Source: Gentiana macrophylla
Lineage: Eukaryota; Streptophyta; Magnoliopsida; Gentianales; Gentianaceae
Assembly (NCBI GenBank): GCA_026214975.1
Contig: CM047815.1
Location: forward strand, 65,727,852 to 65,791,851
Direction: 5' to 3'
DNA: 64,000 nt
Of the stretch, positions 45,342 to 58,371 are shown piece by piece; position 1 is the stretch's first letter; each line of letters begins with the position of its first letter. Below the pieces are notes generated by a model that saw only the letters and a list, made by a program, of their open reading frames with translations, had not been told where the DNA came from and searched no databases. A program made the position numbers and the translations under genes.

Positions 45342-47213
45342 TGTTAGGTGTGATGCCCAAAAGACAATTTTGTAATTGTTTTATTTAATAAATGAAATGA
45401 TATTATTATTCATATTTATTATTCTCATAATCACCGATGTGACAATAGTATTTACACTACGTAAAACCCTAAGTATATCGTTTATGTAATCACTTAACTC
45501 GATGTATGGTATATACACGGGAGGATTGAGTTAGTGAAGATGTACTTAAAATACAATTAGCCCGTAGTGAAGTTAATCGAGAGTATCGGGTCTCTCCTTT
45601 AACGTGCTATTAATGCGCCCCATAACACAATAGGTGTGATTGTCTTATCTGGACTTTCGGTTAAGAGAACCTAATGGGGCATTTATATATGATAGATATA
45701 TCATATAGTATTTGGACCGATTTGATTAGAGTTCTCGATATAATTCCGTAATCGAGAAGTCTTATCGAATCAATGGATGATCATATTTATGGATATATCT
45801 TAATCTGAGGTGATCACGATCAACCGCTTGAATCGGTATGAAGTTTGACTTGACGGTTAAGGATTACACCGAGTCTGTGGTCCGAATTACCCCATCTTGG
45901 CATTGTCTTTGGATTGAGTGAGTAGTCTCGTGTTATCACAGATATCGAATCCATTCCTTCCATTTATGGAAGTAGATAGACGATTCCTTTATTTGTTAAT
46001 CCTAAAACCGATCGATCGCGAGAGTTCATATTACAACGATTAGCTACCAAAGTGAGTTGTATGAATTAATTGATCACTGGGGGTTAATGGTAAATAAGGA
46101 TAAGAGGTTCTCGAAAGGGTTAACGGTAACTTCCCGATTTAGAATGAATAATCTATGGAGGATTAATCCATATGTAATGATTATATCAATGGACGCTTAT
46201 TATTATTCTCGTGAGAGATAAATATAATCTTATAATCGGAGGAGTGCGATCACGGGATTATGGTGGCATATTCACGTGATTGATTTATCGAATATAATTA
46301 TTCTATAATTATTTATTTGATTTATCGGAGCCACGATTATTAGTCCATAATCCCCGACGCGCTTCCTAATATAAGCATAGCTATTCTCGGACGTCGAATC
46401 CTAATAATATTAATTTAGTTCTTGTTGGACTTTATTAAAACGATATGTGAATTAATTGTTTAGTGGATTATTAAATTAGTTGGGCTAAATAATTAAAATA
46501 CACTAAAAAAAGACATTTTTCGTGACTTTACTAAAAATAGTGTGTTTATTTTTGACCTCATTGGTCAAATATATAGAAGGTGCGCATGGACCTTTCAAAA
46601 GAAAAAAAGGTGCGCATATTTTGTGTTATTATTTAATTATTGGAAAATTGGTTTTTCTTGGATAATTATTTAATGTGTGATTTATCTTTTATTTGTTAAA
46701 TGATAATTCATGAAATATTAGATAATAATATGATTTATCCTAATTTGTTTGGGATAATTATTTTATTTATCTTTTATTTGGAAAAAAGGATTAATGTAAT
46801 AATTATCTCTTAATTATTTAATCTTGGAGACAAGATTACTTCTCTATATAAAGAGAGCTATCCTGTCTAAACACACAAGCAAATTTCGACTTCACCATAT
46901 TATTTGGAGAAGGAAAATTTTTGGCCAAGGGGGAGATGAGAGGAAAAGCTTGGAGTTTTTCCAGAAAGCATATCGGAAGGGTTCGAGTCGAGAATTCCTT
47001 CCACCGGGAGTTCTTGGATCACACGTCACGGAAGATCGTGGTGCTCTTCACATCTTCTTGCAATCTTTCTCTTGCGGTTCTTCAACTTGGTTTTAGAGAT
47101 CCAAGAGGTATGATCTACAACCCCCTTGTAGATATAGATCTAGTTATTTAATTACGTATATTTTATAGATCTAGATCCATAAATCGCTTCCGCCGCGTAT
47201 GATATTACTAACA
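45342..47213 (+). repeat. Ty1/copia-type LTR, copy A (1872 bp)
   Basis: Starts TGTTAGGTGTGATG, ends ATTACTAACA (TGTTAG/CTAACA inverted ends). It has TCTATATAAAGAG at 46843-46855 as the TATA box and is followed by TGGTATCAG. The counterpart is 52891-54769. Confidence 0.92.
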
Positions 47214-50200
47214 GTGGTATCAGTCGCCATGGTGATCTATATTTATACGTATAAAATATTAGATCTAGGAGTGGAAAACATATAGATTTTTTTGTCCCAA
47301 TTTTTTTGGGGGCCGATGCATATGTTTAATTTTTATGCTTATGAATGTCGTGGTTGAAGAGATGGATTGGGGTTGGCACTTCAAGCATCTGTTAGATCTA
47401 TTGTAAACTCATATAAACGATGAAAATTCGTCCATATGAGTATAGGAAATTATGTAATTCCTTTTTATTGCAATTTTAATTTCCAGAAAATAGATCTGTT
47501 TAGTAGCTGTTTAGTTATTTCGTGTTTCCCGTTGATTGAGCCGTTGAAACGACGATCCCTCCGGTCAGAATCAAGATTGGAAGATGATGAACAATTTCAC
47601 AAATTTTGGCGTCGATCAGAGTCCGCTTCAATATCCTTTTGATGCTGCGAAGAAGCTGCTGTAACAGAAAAACGCAGGATTCACAGATACACTACCTGTG
47701 ACTTCCTCGATTTTCTGGGAGAGTTTGGACCGTTGAAACGCAAATCCGACCGTTCAGATTGATCAACTTGGAGTTTCGACGTACCATAAAATTTCAGGTT
47801 GATCGGGATTCATCTCGATTCCCGATCTGCCTCAGGAATTCCTTGATGCAGTGCAGTCAAAGTCAGATTCAGCAGCAAGTTTGGCGGTTTACTGGAGAAA
47901 ATTGGTAAGTCAAAGCACCGATCCAACCGTCCATATTGAATTTCAAGGAGTGAAGATAAGATCTGGAAAATATCGTCACAATCCGAGTTCGTTTGGTTTC
48001 CGATCATCGAAGAATTTGAACAGCTGCAAATTATGTTAGAAAGTAGTAAACCCTAGTTAGGGTTTGGTTATTTATTTTCTAATAGGTTAGATACGGGGTG
48101 CAATCGGTCCATCTCTAAGTGTTTAAATTTTCCGCAATTTATTTTTTATGTGTTTGATCATAAAATAGACATAAAAACGGAATTGCCATGACTTGCATCA
48201 TATCATAAATCCACTCCTTGCATACATGTAGAATTTTAATTTTGGTAATTAAAATAGACATGTATACAAACTCGTGTAATTAGTTGAAATTTAATTAATA
48301 CGTGGTAATTAATAAATTTAGTAACTAATTAAAGATCCGAGGACGGGTTATGAAATCGTTAAGCCTTTCGGTGTGTGTTCTCTGTGAACCGCCTTAAAGC
48401 ACAAACGAGATCACGTTTTCAATTCGTAGTGTCTACGAGATTGAATGATGGTAAAAGAACAATAAATCTTGGATAAAAACGGTTCGCCTATAGGTTGGGT
48501 GGTCAACTGAGCTAGGCTCGACCGACTTATCCCTCCTAGTGTGATGTATGCACGGGGTCCGGCAAGACTAAGCTACACCGGCGAGCGGGAGGGTGATTCC
48601 TTCTTATCTCAATGTGGCTCTCTTGACCCGACTTCGTCCGATCATCACATATGTTCCAACGAATAGGGCGGGTAGGCTTGCCTACGTTACCGACACCATT
48701 CGAATCCTTGATTTGATGTGCTTTTATGTTAACATCAAAAAGACGTGGTTAGTTAACCCACCACCACTTCCAAAATATTGAGTGGGAGCGGGGAAGACGA
48801 CAGCCAACCCCACGGCCTCTATTATAGATACAAGTAAGTGAGAGAAGGGTGACGCCTCGCGGCGCTTTGATTTTGTCCCCCTACGGATGGTGTTCACCCC
48901 TATCAACATTCATGGCTTGGTCTCCGAAAGGATAGGATTTCTGGGTACTCGTCGGGTCACCGACCTATCCTACGACGGCACACTCGGGCGTACTCAAGAG
49001 ATCCGATATAGTAGGTCACACTCATAAAGGATATTTTTGGAAATATCTAGGCTAAAAAAAGGAAGGTAGTCAATGAATAAAGGGATGTTCGATTCTCGTG
49101 GGATGTTTGATTCTCACAAGTTATTCATTGATGAGATTGTCTCGATTTAACCGTCATCTCTTTGACCTACCCTACGGCGGCACTGAGATGCGAGGTTAAA
49201 ACCTTGGAATGGTAGAGTAGACTTAATTTTAGTTTACAATTCCTAAAATAAAATATAGTAGTGTTAAACTTGAATTAATATATGTCATTTCATTTACAGC
49301 ATTATCCCTTACTAAATTGCTTACAATTTATAATTGACTAGTATTGACTTCGTTAAAAAGTGGAAAGTAACTAGGACGTTGAATTAGTTAATCGATAATG
49401 CAATTATTTTTCGAAAGAGATATTTTCTCTTAAGCCTTTTTAAAAAAACCAACCAGTGACATATAGGTATGTCACTAGTGTCATTCGTGTCAAACGGAAG
49501 ACAAACTTAGTTTGAACAAAGGTGATTTCGGACTTTGAAATTCTTCTAGTGAATTTTGAGTGTGTAGTAATTACACGAGTAATTTTCTAATTGAAAAATC
49601 GGAAAATCATGAAGTGTTACTAGTTGGACGATATTTGGAATCGATGAACTAGTGGGAGCTTAATGATTTGTTGTTTTTCTAGAACATTAGAAAAGTGTAA
49701 TCGACTACACACGTAATCCGTTCTAATTGAAAACCGGAAAGTCATGAAATGTTGCTAGTTAGACGATATTTGGAATCGATGAACTAGTGGGAGTTTCTAT
49801 GATTTGTTGTTTTTCTGGAAACAATAGAACTATGTACGAAAGATTTTCTAATCGAAAAAATCGGAAAATCATAAAAATAAAGCATTGCTCGTTAGACGAT
49901 ATTTGGAACCGAAAAACTAGTGGGAGCTTTAATGTTATGATTTGTTGTTTTTTCTGGTATATTAAAAAAATCCGAGAAGTCTCGACAAGTAACACTCGAA
50001 ATAGACATCCCACGGTTCAAGAGTAGTGTCTACTCACACGAACTGCTAGTTCAAAACTGTTTCCATTTACGGAAAGTCAAGAATGGGAGAGTATGTCTAA
50101 GAGTGTTAGTCATCTAAAACTGAGTTGATTTTAAGGCTAAACCGAAAATTAATAAACTGAAAATCATAGGATAAGGATAGTGATTTCGGATCACCAACCT

Positions 50201-52890
50201 ATGAATCCTTAGCGATTTTCTTGAGCTAAGTTCTTTGGAAGAACAAGGCAGCAGTGCATTTAACGATTAAAAGAGTAAACAACGGGCAGTTAATTTTAGC
50301 TAGAATAGTGGGAGTGATATGAGGAAATGAATCTCGGATTCAATCCTTGGATATCGCAGAAGATTTATTTTTCTGTTTAAGATTCGTTGGAACGAATGGA
50401 TTTACCTTCTATTCGATAATTTGTTTGTCGTATAGAAAGTGAACATACCATTTGTAGTATTTAATCTAAGACTCGACTTTTTGTTTGATAAAGTCAAAAC
50501 CACTTAGAATCACTTGAAATATGTATATAAAACACATCTTAAGAACTATTAAAAGCAATTGGTTTCTATATTTAGATAAACGCTTCTTCATATTCCATAG
50601 TTAGTGCATAGTCCCTAAAAGACAAGACCTGAAGACTGGCTCAGGGTGATTCCTTTCTCCCAGTCTGGTTATAGTGTCTCAAAGGTTCAATGACTAAGTT
50701 TCCTTTCAATCGGGAAAGGATAATGGATATAAAGAAGTAACATAGCTTGTTCATGACGACCTTCGGGGTCTGATGAAAGATACGAGCTAGTAGGAGCTTC
50801 CGAGTAGTGACTTCTTGTCTGATAACTATTCAAACACTCCGGTAAGTTTATCCAAAATATTATGAGGTTTCTCTGTTTTCAACAGAGATAGAGTATTATA
50901 TACTGTAAATGGGCCATCACATAGTCCTGGGGGACTGATGCTCGGCCCGCCTCATAGTGAAATATTTTCACTAAGTGAGAAACCGTTAAATTGCCTTATA
51001 TAGTTTTTTAGACGTGCTACAATACAAACGCTTAACTCAATAAAGATATTGAAGTGAAATAACGGTTTACATTGAAATGTAAGACCGAGAAGTCTACCTA
51101 GAATATGCTTTGGAATTAACGGATAATGAGTGGATTCGGTTCACCCAAATTCCGTCAATATAAGCATTTAGCACATGATGCTTGATGGTTTGACTGAATT
51201 TTCGGCACACGCTCGATCGATGACCAATCGTTATATATCTTGTAGCATTGAGAAAAAGGTTCGTTATCAGATTCTTGACACCGGGAAGGGACAGTTATGC
51301 TGTTGCATCCTTTCTGATAGAGTCTATGAACAACAAACCTTGAACCTTGGAGTACGGTTACTCAAGGTAGTTACTTACTGATTAGATCAAACCACATCCA
51401 ACTTTGGTTGTTGGTGATGACACTAAATACTCACCGAACTAAATCGTAATTTCGATCCACCAAGAAAATAGTGGGAGTATGGTTTATCCATTACCCATTA
51501 TGGGTTCTCGGACTTTATGGTCTGAGGCTCGATCGATGACCTGTGGCTCTCTTGTGAGTCAGATAGGATTCTCGATAATAGAGGTTGGTTTACAAGCCAT
51601 AACCCTGTGAATGGAGTTTGGTACTCCAGATATGTTCATACTCTTGTAGAACCACCTGAGTGTCTCAGGCCCAGTGGGAGTAATTGGATCTACCTGGAAA
51701 AGAGTAGAATGAATAGGAAAGTTCATCTTTCAGTACAAAGCTTAGTGGTCTAGGGGTGATTCCCTAAGACGTAGAGAGTTAATCAGACTCTCTTACCACA
51801 TAGTATTGCATGATTTCGTTCAAAAGCAGAAAATAGGGGTGATTCCCTGAGACTTTTCATGCCGAACAAACGGAATCTGGATTCATTCGAACAGTATGGT
51901 CTTCGCTTAGAACCCATGACAGGATGATGACCATCCAAGGCTTATGTCCTTTGTGGATAAGAAGAAAACCTCTTGGTCATTAGAAGCCACCTGTTTCTAA
52001 AAACATGTGGATTTGACCAGCATATTGATAAGTCTTTTTGTAGACTGGATATCAATTTTAGTACAGTAGTGAATATATAAATTAGTGTTTGTGAAGGATA
52101 ACACCGCACTAGTTGGAATCAACATGGGTGTGTTATCCAAGTCGAAATCGACAATACCACAATTCTCTCCGCAATGAGTTTTGGACAACATTCAAGAGTT
52201 TGACTCGGTCGAATTCATTATAATCGATCACCGGTTTCCCATCCATCTTATTGGTTAAGATGATGCATCCGTGTATGCAACATTCAACGAGGAAGTTCTA
52301 CCCTATGCCTCGGGAATGACTCTCAAATCTTTGGATCAAGAGAAATGGGATGGATTCTCTTTCTAGTAAGAGATGGTCGAGGTTATTGAACGTCAACTTT
52401 GATCGAATCTTAGATTCGGCGGTTAACAAAGCAAGTTTAGTATGTCCTTTAGTATCTTGAAGAGAACGAGGAATAATATGCGGACATATTCATGTGTGAA
52501 CTTGGATATGTGTGATACACTCGATTTTGACTTTAAGTCGATTGAGGATGATCGTTAAGTCGATCTCGGCTCGATGTTTACTCGCACTACCACATGATTT
52601 GATGGACCGGTAACGCTTTGATTCTACGGATCGTCTCGAGCCGACAACCTGACTAATCATTAAGACCCATGACATTTAGATGTAGGTACTCCCGAGTCAC
52701 CGACCTATCCTACGACGGCATACTCGGAGTGTACTTTGGAATCAAATGGTTATGATATGCTTAATGGGTACTAGATTACGGGATGGGTCTCCATTGCTTT
52801 AGAGCAAGTGGGAGATGTAGTTTGTTGTATTTTAAATAATAGGGTGTGCTCTAAAACAATTAATCACATGCTTTCGTGCAAGTGGGAGAT
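47214..52890 (+). mobile_element. Non-coding internal region of a copia-type large retrotransposon derivative
   Basis: Begins with the primer site TGGTATCAG (47215-47223, initiator tRNA-Met type) and ends with the polypurine tract AAGTGGGAGA. No gag, protease, integrase or RT block could be read in any frame over 5.7 kb. Short modules recur: GGGTGATTCC, AGTGGGAG and ACCTATCCTACGACGGCA. This fits a LARD-like non-autonomous element moved by enzymes from another copia family. Confidence 0.75.
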
Positions 52891-54769
52891 TGTTAGGTGT
52901 GATGCCCAAAGACAATTTTGTAATTGTTTTATTTAATAAATGAAATGATATTATTATTCATATTTATTATTCTCATAATCACCGATGTGACAATAGTATT
53001 TACACTACGAAAACCCTAAGTATATCGTTTATGTAATCACTTAACTCAAAGTGTATGGTATATACACGGGAGGATTGAGTTAGTGAAGATGTACTTAAAA
53101 TACAATTAGCCCGTAGTGAAGTTAATCGAGTAGTATCGGGTCTCTCCTTTAACGTGCTATTAATGCGCCCATAACACAATAGGTGTGATTGTCTTATCTC
53201 GGACTTTCGGTTAAGAGAACCTAATGGGGCATTTATATATGATAGATATATCATATAGTATTTGGACCGATTTGATTAGAGTTCTCGATATAATTCCGTA
53301 ATCGAGAAGTCTTATCGAATCAATGGATGATCATATTTATGGATATATCTTAATCTCCGAGGTGATCACGATCCAACCGCTTGAATCGATATGAAGTTTG
53401 ACTTGACGGTTAAGGATTACACCGAGTCTGTGGTCCGAATTACCCCATCTTGGCATTGTAATTTGGATTGAGTGAGTAGTCCGTGTTATCACAGATACGG
53501 AATCCATTCCTTCCATTTATGGAAGTAGATAGACGCCTCCTTATTTGTTAATCCTAGAAACCGATCGATCGCGCGAGTTCATATTACACTGATTAGCTAC
53601 CAGTGAGTTGTATGAATTAATTGATCACTAGGGGGTTAATGGTAAATAAGGATAAGAGGTTCTGAAAAGGGTTAACGGTAACTTCCCGATTTAGAATGAA
53701 CAGTCTATGAAGGATTAATCCATATGTAATGATTATATCAATGGACGCTTATTATTATTCTCGTGAGGAGATAAATATAATCTTATAATCGGAGGAGTGC
53801 AGTCACGGGATTATGGTGGCATATTCCTGTGATTGATTTATCGAATATAATTATTCTATAATTATTTATTTGATTTATCGAGTCACGATTATTAGTCCAT
53901 GGTCCCCGACGTGCCTCCTAATATAGCATAGCTATTCTCGGACGTCGAATCCTAATAATATTAATTTAGTTCTTGTTGGACTTTATTAAAACGATATGTG
54001 AATTAATTGTTTAGTGGACTATTAAATTAGTTGGGCTAAATAATTAAAATACACTTAAAAAGACATTTTTCATGATGACATTACTAAAAATAATGTGTTT
54101 ATTTTTTGACCTCATTGGTCAAATATATAGAAGGTGCGCATGGACCTTTCAAAAGAAAAAAAGGTGCGCATATTTTGTGTTATTATTTAATTATTGGAAA
54201 ATTGGTTTTCTTGATAATTATTTAATGTGTGATTTATCTTTTATTTGTTAAATGATAATTCATGAAATATTAGATAATAATATGATTTATCCTAATTTGT
54301 TTGGGATAATTATTTTATTTATCTTTTATTTGGAAAAAAGGATTAATGTAATAATTATCTCTTAATTATTTAATCCTTGGAGGACAAGGATTACTCTCCT
54401 ATATAAAGAGAGTTCTCCCAAGTCTAAACACACAAGCAAATTTCGACTTCACCATATTATTTGGAGAAGGAAAATTTTTGGCCAAGGGGAGATGAGAGGA
54501 AAAGCTTGGAGTTTTTCCGGGTAGCATATCGGAAGGGTTCGAGTCGAGAATTCCTTCCACCGGGAGTTGCTTGGATCACACGTGCGGAAGATCGTGGTGC
54601 TCTTCACATCTTCTTGCAATCTTTCTCTTGCGGTTCTTCAACTTGGTTTTAGATATCCAAGAGGTATGATCTACAAACCCCTTGTAGATATAGATCTAGT
54701 TATTTAATTACGTATATTTTATAGATCTAGATCCATAAATCGCTTCCGCCGCGTATGATATTACTAACA
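52891..54769 (+). repeat. Ty1/copia-type LTR, copy B (1879 bp)
   Basis: Counterpart of copy A with many one- to three-base differences. It ends ATTACTAACA and is followed by GCGTA and the Tat leader. Confidence 0.92.
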
Positions 54770-54789
54770 GCGTATTCAATCAATAGAAG

Positions 54790-54808
54790 GCCCTCCTTCT
54801 AGCGCCAA
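54790..54808 (-). other. Primer-binding site of the Tat element
   Basis: On the minus strand TGGCGCTAGAAGGAGGGCC immediately follows the 5' LTR (54809-55402). Only about 20 more bases of Tat leader survive before the copia LTR. Confidence 0.8.
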
Positions 54809-55402
54809 TGACGATGACAAATAGTGTCACATTAATAATCTGGGCCCTAATATAAATCTAGTGATGAATACACACAAAACCCTAATGCCTAAAAGAGTGC
54901 GGTAGAGGATTTTAGTATTTGCGGCTGAGTCTAAGACTGTATCTTAGATTGCCTACGTATCCTGTTAGGTTCCAGGAATCAAGCCTTACGTAGTTCCTGG
55001 ATTGGGGTATTTATAATGACAATACTTGCCTAAACCCTAAGGTTAAGTCGGCTTATGTTATTGTCATCTTTACCCTTTAATGGGCTTTAAACCCTTGCCC
55101 AAGCTATCGTTGTTAATGGGCTTGGACAGCTGGTGCGGACTCTGTCCCCGAGGTCGATATTCCGACCTGCGGTAATCGACCATGGAACTTATTGTCCTAC
55201 ACTGCTAGCTGGTGTGGACTCTGTCCTTATGGACTTGTCATCTTACACTGCTCGATAGTCGATCGTCGTAGCCTGGAGTCTACTAGATGGCCTTAGCCTC
55301 GAGCCTGGGCATCGACATGAATACCTTGGTGTTTTATCCATAATGTAGTCTTAGGACCAATCGATAGACGACACGTGGAGGGAGTGAAACCCTGTATCGT
55401 CA
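54809..55402 (-). repeat. 5' LTR of the Tat element
   Basis: 594 bp, TGACGAT...ATCGTCA, followed by the ATTAT target duplicate at 55403-55407. Confidence 0.95.
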
Positions 55403-55893
55403 ATTATGTTTTCTTAAACTGTGTGAAATGACCAAAATGTCTTATGTTATGGGACAGGGGGAGTATAAGTCATCGTACACATTTAGATTTGTCACACAAT
55501 ATAAGTAATTGTACATTATCAATGCAAAATTTATTGCCAATTTCTCTATCTTTATCCCTAATTTATTATAACATTAACGATAGTCAATGAGTATTTGAGA
55601 TATTTACCTTCAAATTTATCACATTTAACCACTACTTTAATACGAGTGAAAACTCTTAAAATGACATTTGTGTGAAAACTTGACTTATATTTCAGGATGG
55701 GTAGTAATAATTTATTTAGCTAATATTAACACCTAATATTTTCCTTAGAGATAAATATTTTTTTTATAAATGCAAATCATATCAATTCGGCTTGAAAGAT
55801 ATCTATACACCTAAAAACCCTAATTTAAGTGTGAAAACTTGACTTAAATATATTTTGATCAATACGCAAATAAGTAGATAAAAATTGGTTATT

Positions 55894-56348
55894 TGTTATA
55901 AAATATATATATATCAATCATCAAAGATGTAGAATAAAAGATGATATCTATAAAGATATCAAAAGCTAGAAAGCTAAAGACAAAATAGAATGGTACTCTT
56001 CTTGTATATATCTTCAAAAGGGTGGTATTGTGTGTATCTCATTCTCGTATATATATGCACGAACAAAATAGGATATTGCCGACCTCCGAAGCGGCTAGCC
56101 TTATCAGCTTTTATTATTATCCAAACGCGGTACCGTGTAATGAAGTCATGACATATCACACGTGTCTTTATGATGTAAAAACATCCGTCGATTACATCAT
56201 ATATTTGCGTTGATATTTATCCTCTTTGTCGTGCTGGCATTGAGATCGACTTAGCTATTAAGTAACTGGCTGCGGGCTACTAATATACACGGAGGAGATA
56301 GATATTATATCTAATGGACATCCACATAATACGAGTATATTTGTAACA
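55894..56348 (-). repeat. Ty1/copia LTR (455 bp), minus strand
   Basis: TGTTATAAAA ... TTTGTAACA termini with inverted TGTTA/TAACA ends, and a TATATATA stretch at about 56047-56056. It is adjacent to a polypurine tract (CATCCAAGGGGGAG on the minus strand, 56349-56362). It is the 3' LTR of the element whose pol end follows. Confidence 0.8.
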
Positions 56349-56465
56349 CTCCCCCTTGGATGTCCATCCACAAAGAATCTGCCTCGTTAAAACCTTCATT
56401 ATGAAAAAACCCTGTGGGAAAAACTCATAATGAAGGAAAAAGAGTACAGCCTTCATTTGTGTTTT

Positions 56466-56660
56466 ACTCCCCATGATTTGAACTTCTCTTCAGATCTTCA
56501 AGTTGGTGCATCCCGATCTTCTGGATCAAACTCTCGAACATAGCGGTAGTTAATACTTTAGTGAATAAATCTTCTGGATTGTCGCTTGATCTGATTCGCT
56601 GAACATCAATTTGGCTTTTCTTTCGAAGATCATTTGCTTCATGAGTAGCTACTTATTTTG
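56466..56660 (-). pseudogene. Ty1/copia pol C-terminus (RNase H end)
   Basis: The minus strand reads KKSQIDVQRIRSSDNPEDLF then TKVLTTAMFESLIQKIGM and a short tail to a stop at about 56466, the conserved copia ending. The rest of pol is absent. 56660-57044 continues as a related non-coding part with TTAAAGGTTTTTAACGAGGC and CCCACTGGGTTTTTCCAAG, shared with 6255-6420, and is cut by the insertion at 57045. Confidence 0.85.
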
Positions 56661-57044
56661 ACATGATTAGAAGATATCGCTACCAGATCTTGCTATGTTC
56701 AGCACCATGAAATCAATGTACCATCACAGTTGAAGGGCAACCAATTCGAGGCTTTGCCTTTTGTCGGATTTCGATATCATACGTGTAACAAACAAGTCCT
56801 CGACTTGCTTTCCGTTTGATCTGGGTTGTATAACATATATGGCATGTACCAAAAACCTTGCTTGGAAAAACCCAGTGGGAAAAAATCCAGCCAAGGGAAA
56901 AAGATTCATGACATATGTGCTCTCGTGCACTGATTGCCTCGTTAAAAACCTTTAACTAAGAAAAGCCAGTGGGAAATACTTGTTAAAGGGAAAAAGAGTA
57001 CAATCATTGGTCTTCAGGGCCAAATGACATCTTTCATGTGCAAG

Positions 57045-57781
57045 TGATGTGATATATGATGAGTTTTACGATGGGGATCCCGATCCATTGGCAACCGTAA
57101 AGAAGATTGATCCATTGATCATTAGAGATGGACCGTTGACAAGGCTCCAAAGGAAGAATATGCGAGAAGCCTTGAATACATTGTTGCAAGAGATCCATAA
57201 AGAGTTTGGGCTGCCCAAAAGAGTAATGAAGCCCGATATTGTTTATGCACTACACTTTTGGGCCGAGAGAGACGCGACAGTTGAGGCCCATGCTCGAGGC
57301 GCCAATTACTTAGGTTATTGGACTTGTATTATTTATTTGGAGTTGGATTTTATTTAATAATTATCTTGTGGGCTTAGTTGACACAAGAAGGACTAGAAAA
57401 GCCCACCAAAGTGGCGCCCCCCCTTAGGTTTAATTATTTAGGTTTTTTTATTTTGCTAAGTAAATTCTCCCACATTGCTTAGGAGAAGAATTGGTCTTTT
57501 ATTTGTAGCCTATATAAAGGCAAGCTTCTTTCATAATGTACAATCATCTTTTTGAGTGAAATTATTATTTGATTAAGCATTGTCTTAATTGTGCACCTTG
57601 TGTGTGTGAGATTCTCTTGGATTGGAGGATCGCCCCCTTGGAGAACTTATCAACGTAAGTGAGCATTACGTTGTGGCGTTCCCACCGTTGTCTTGGTCTA
57701 AGGCGCGGATTTAGCTCCCATTGATTATCATCAATTTCTTCCTAGGCAAAACAAAGGATTTGATTCGTAAGAATCACATCA
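57045..57781 (+). repeat. 5' LTR of the chromovirus-like element (737 bp)
   Basis: Nine-base inverted ends. TATATAAAGG at about 57511. It contains an open frame (57049-57357, DGPLTRLQRKNMREALNTLL) that in the 3' LTR copy would form the tail of the polyprotein. Confidence 0.93.
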
Positions 57782-58214
57782 GTTGGTAGCAGAGCAAAGT
57801 AATTGACGGTAATCAAATATCCCCTTTTCGTTTTACGTTTTCTTTTCGTTCTTCGTTGTTGTTTCTTGTTTCTTACATCTTTTCTTCTGCGTTGATCAAA
57901 TTTTTTTTTCCTTTTTCTTTGCATCGTCCCAATTTCTTTGCTGTTAGCCAATCAAAAAAAAAAAATTCAACTAAGTTGCAGCCGCAAATTCTTGGGTGCT
58001 TTCATTATCAATTGATCAAATACAACAAGTTGAAGCCGCACTTCTTTCTCCTTCTCCCCCAAATTGCAAATTTTGTGCTTCACCAATTACAACCCTTCCC
58101 CCTCCTAACCCTAATCCTACCTCAACTTTTGTTTCCTATATTGCCCTTATTTTTGTTGGGATAAAATAAACGGTAGTTACATAGTCTCTTTTGCCCTTTA
58201 AATAATTTTCGGTA

Positions 58215-58222
58215 ATTTTCGG

Positions 58223-58262
<40 letters not shown>

Positions 58263-58331
58263 ATTCAAAAAAAATACGCCACTTTCACACCCTGGTGTGA
58301 CAATTTTCACACCTGTGAAATTTTTGCAGTC

Positions 58332-58371
<40 letters not shown>

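Larger units (their letters stand above)
34504..55402 (-). mobile_element. Tat-clade Ty3/gypsy retrotransposon with antisense gene and nested copia array
   Basis: The two LTRs (34504-35098 and 54809-55402) start TGACGAT and end ATCGTCA and are flanked by ATTAT (34499-34503 and 55403-55407). On the minus strand the primer site TGGCGCTAGAAGGAGGGCC follows the right LTR, and a polypurine tract containing GGGGGG (about 35099-35112) precedes the left one. Gag end, protease, RT, two RNase H domains and integrase follow in order. The second, archaeal-like RNase H is the Tat hallmark. LTR divergence is roughly 4-5% by eye. The gag N-terminus is missing where the copia array sits. Confidence 0.92.
34313..55463. 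mobile_element. Inner Stowaway MITE, split by a Tat retrotransposon
   Basis: The left end CTCCCTCCGTCCTGTAATA follows TA (34311-34312). The right end TTATGGGACAGGGGGAG is followed by TA (55464-55465). Removing the Tat element and one copy of ATTAT leaves about 247 bp. It has the canonical Stowaway terminus. Confidence 0.8.
34297..55704. mobile_element. Outer Stowaway MITE, split by nested insertions
   Basis: The left end CCTCCGTCCCAAAATA follows TA (34295-34296). The right end TATTTCAGGATGGGTAG precedes TA (55705-55706). Only 16 bp lie left of the inserted MITE and 241 bp right of it, together about 257 bp, near the length of the intact Stowaway at 14270-14537. Confidence 0.65.

Noticed and set aside
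55706..55894. 5' end of the minus-strand Helitron near AAGTAGAT at about 55875
   Set aside because: The minus-strand TCTACTTATT only weakly resembles the other Helitron start; not enough to pair with the CTAG end at 34202.
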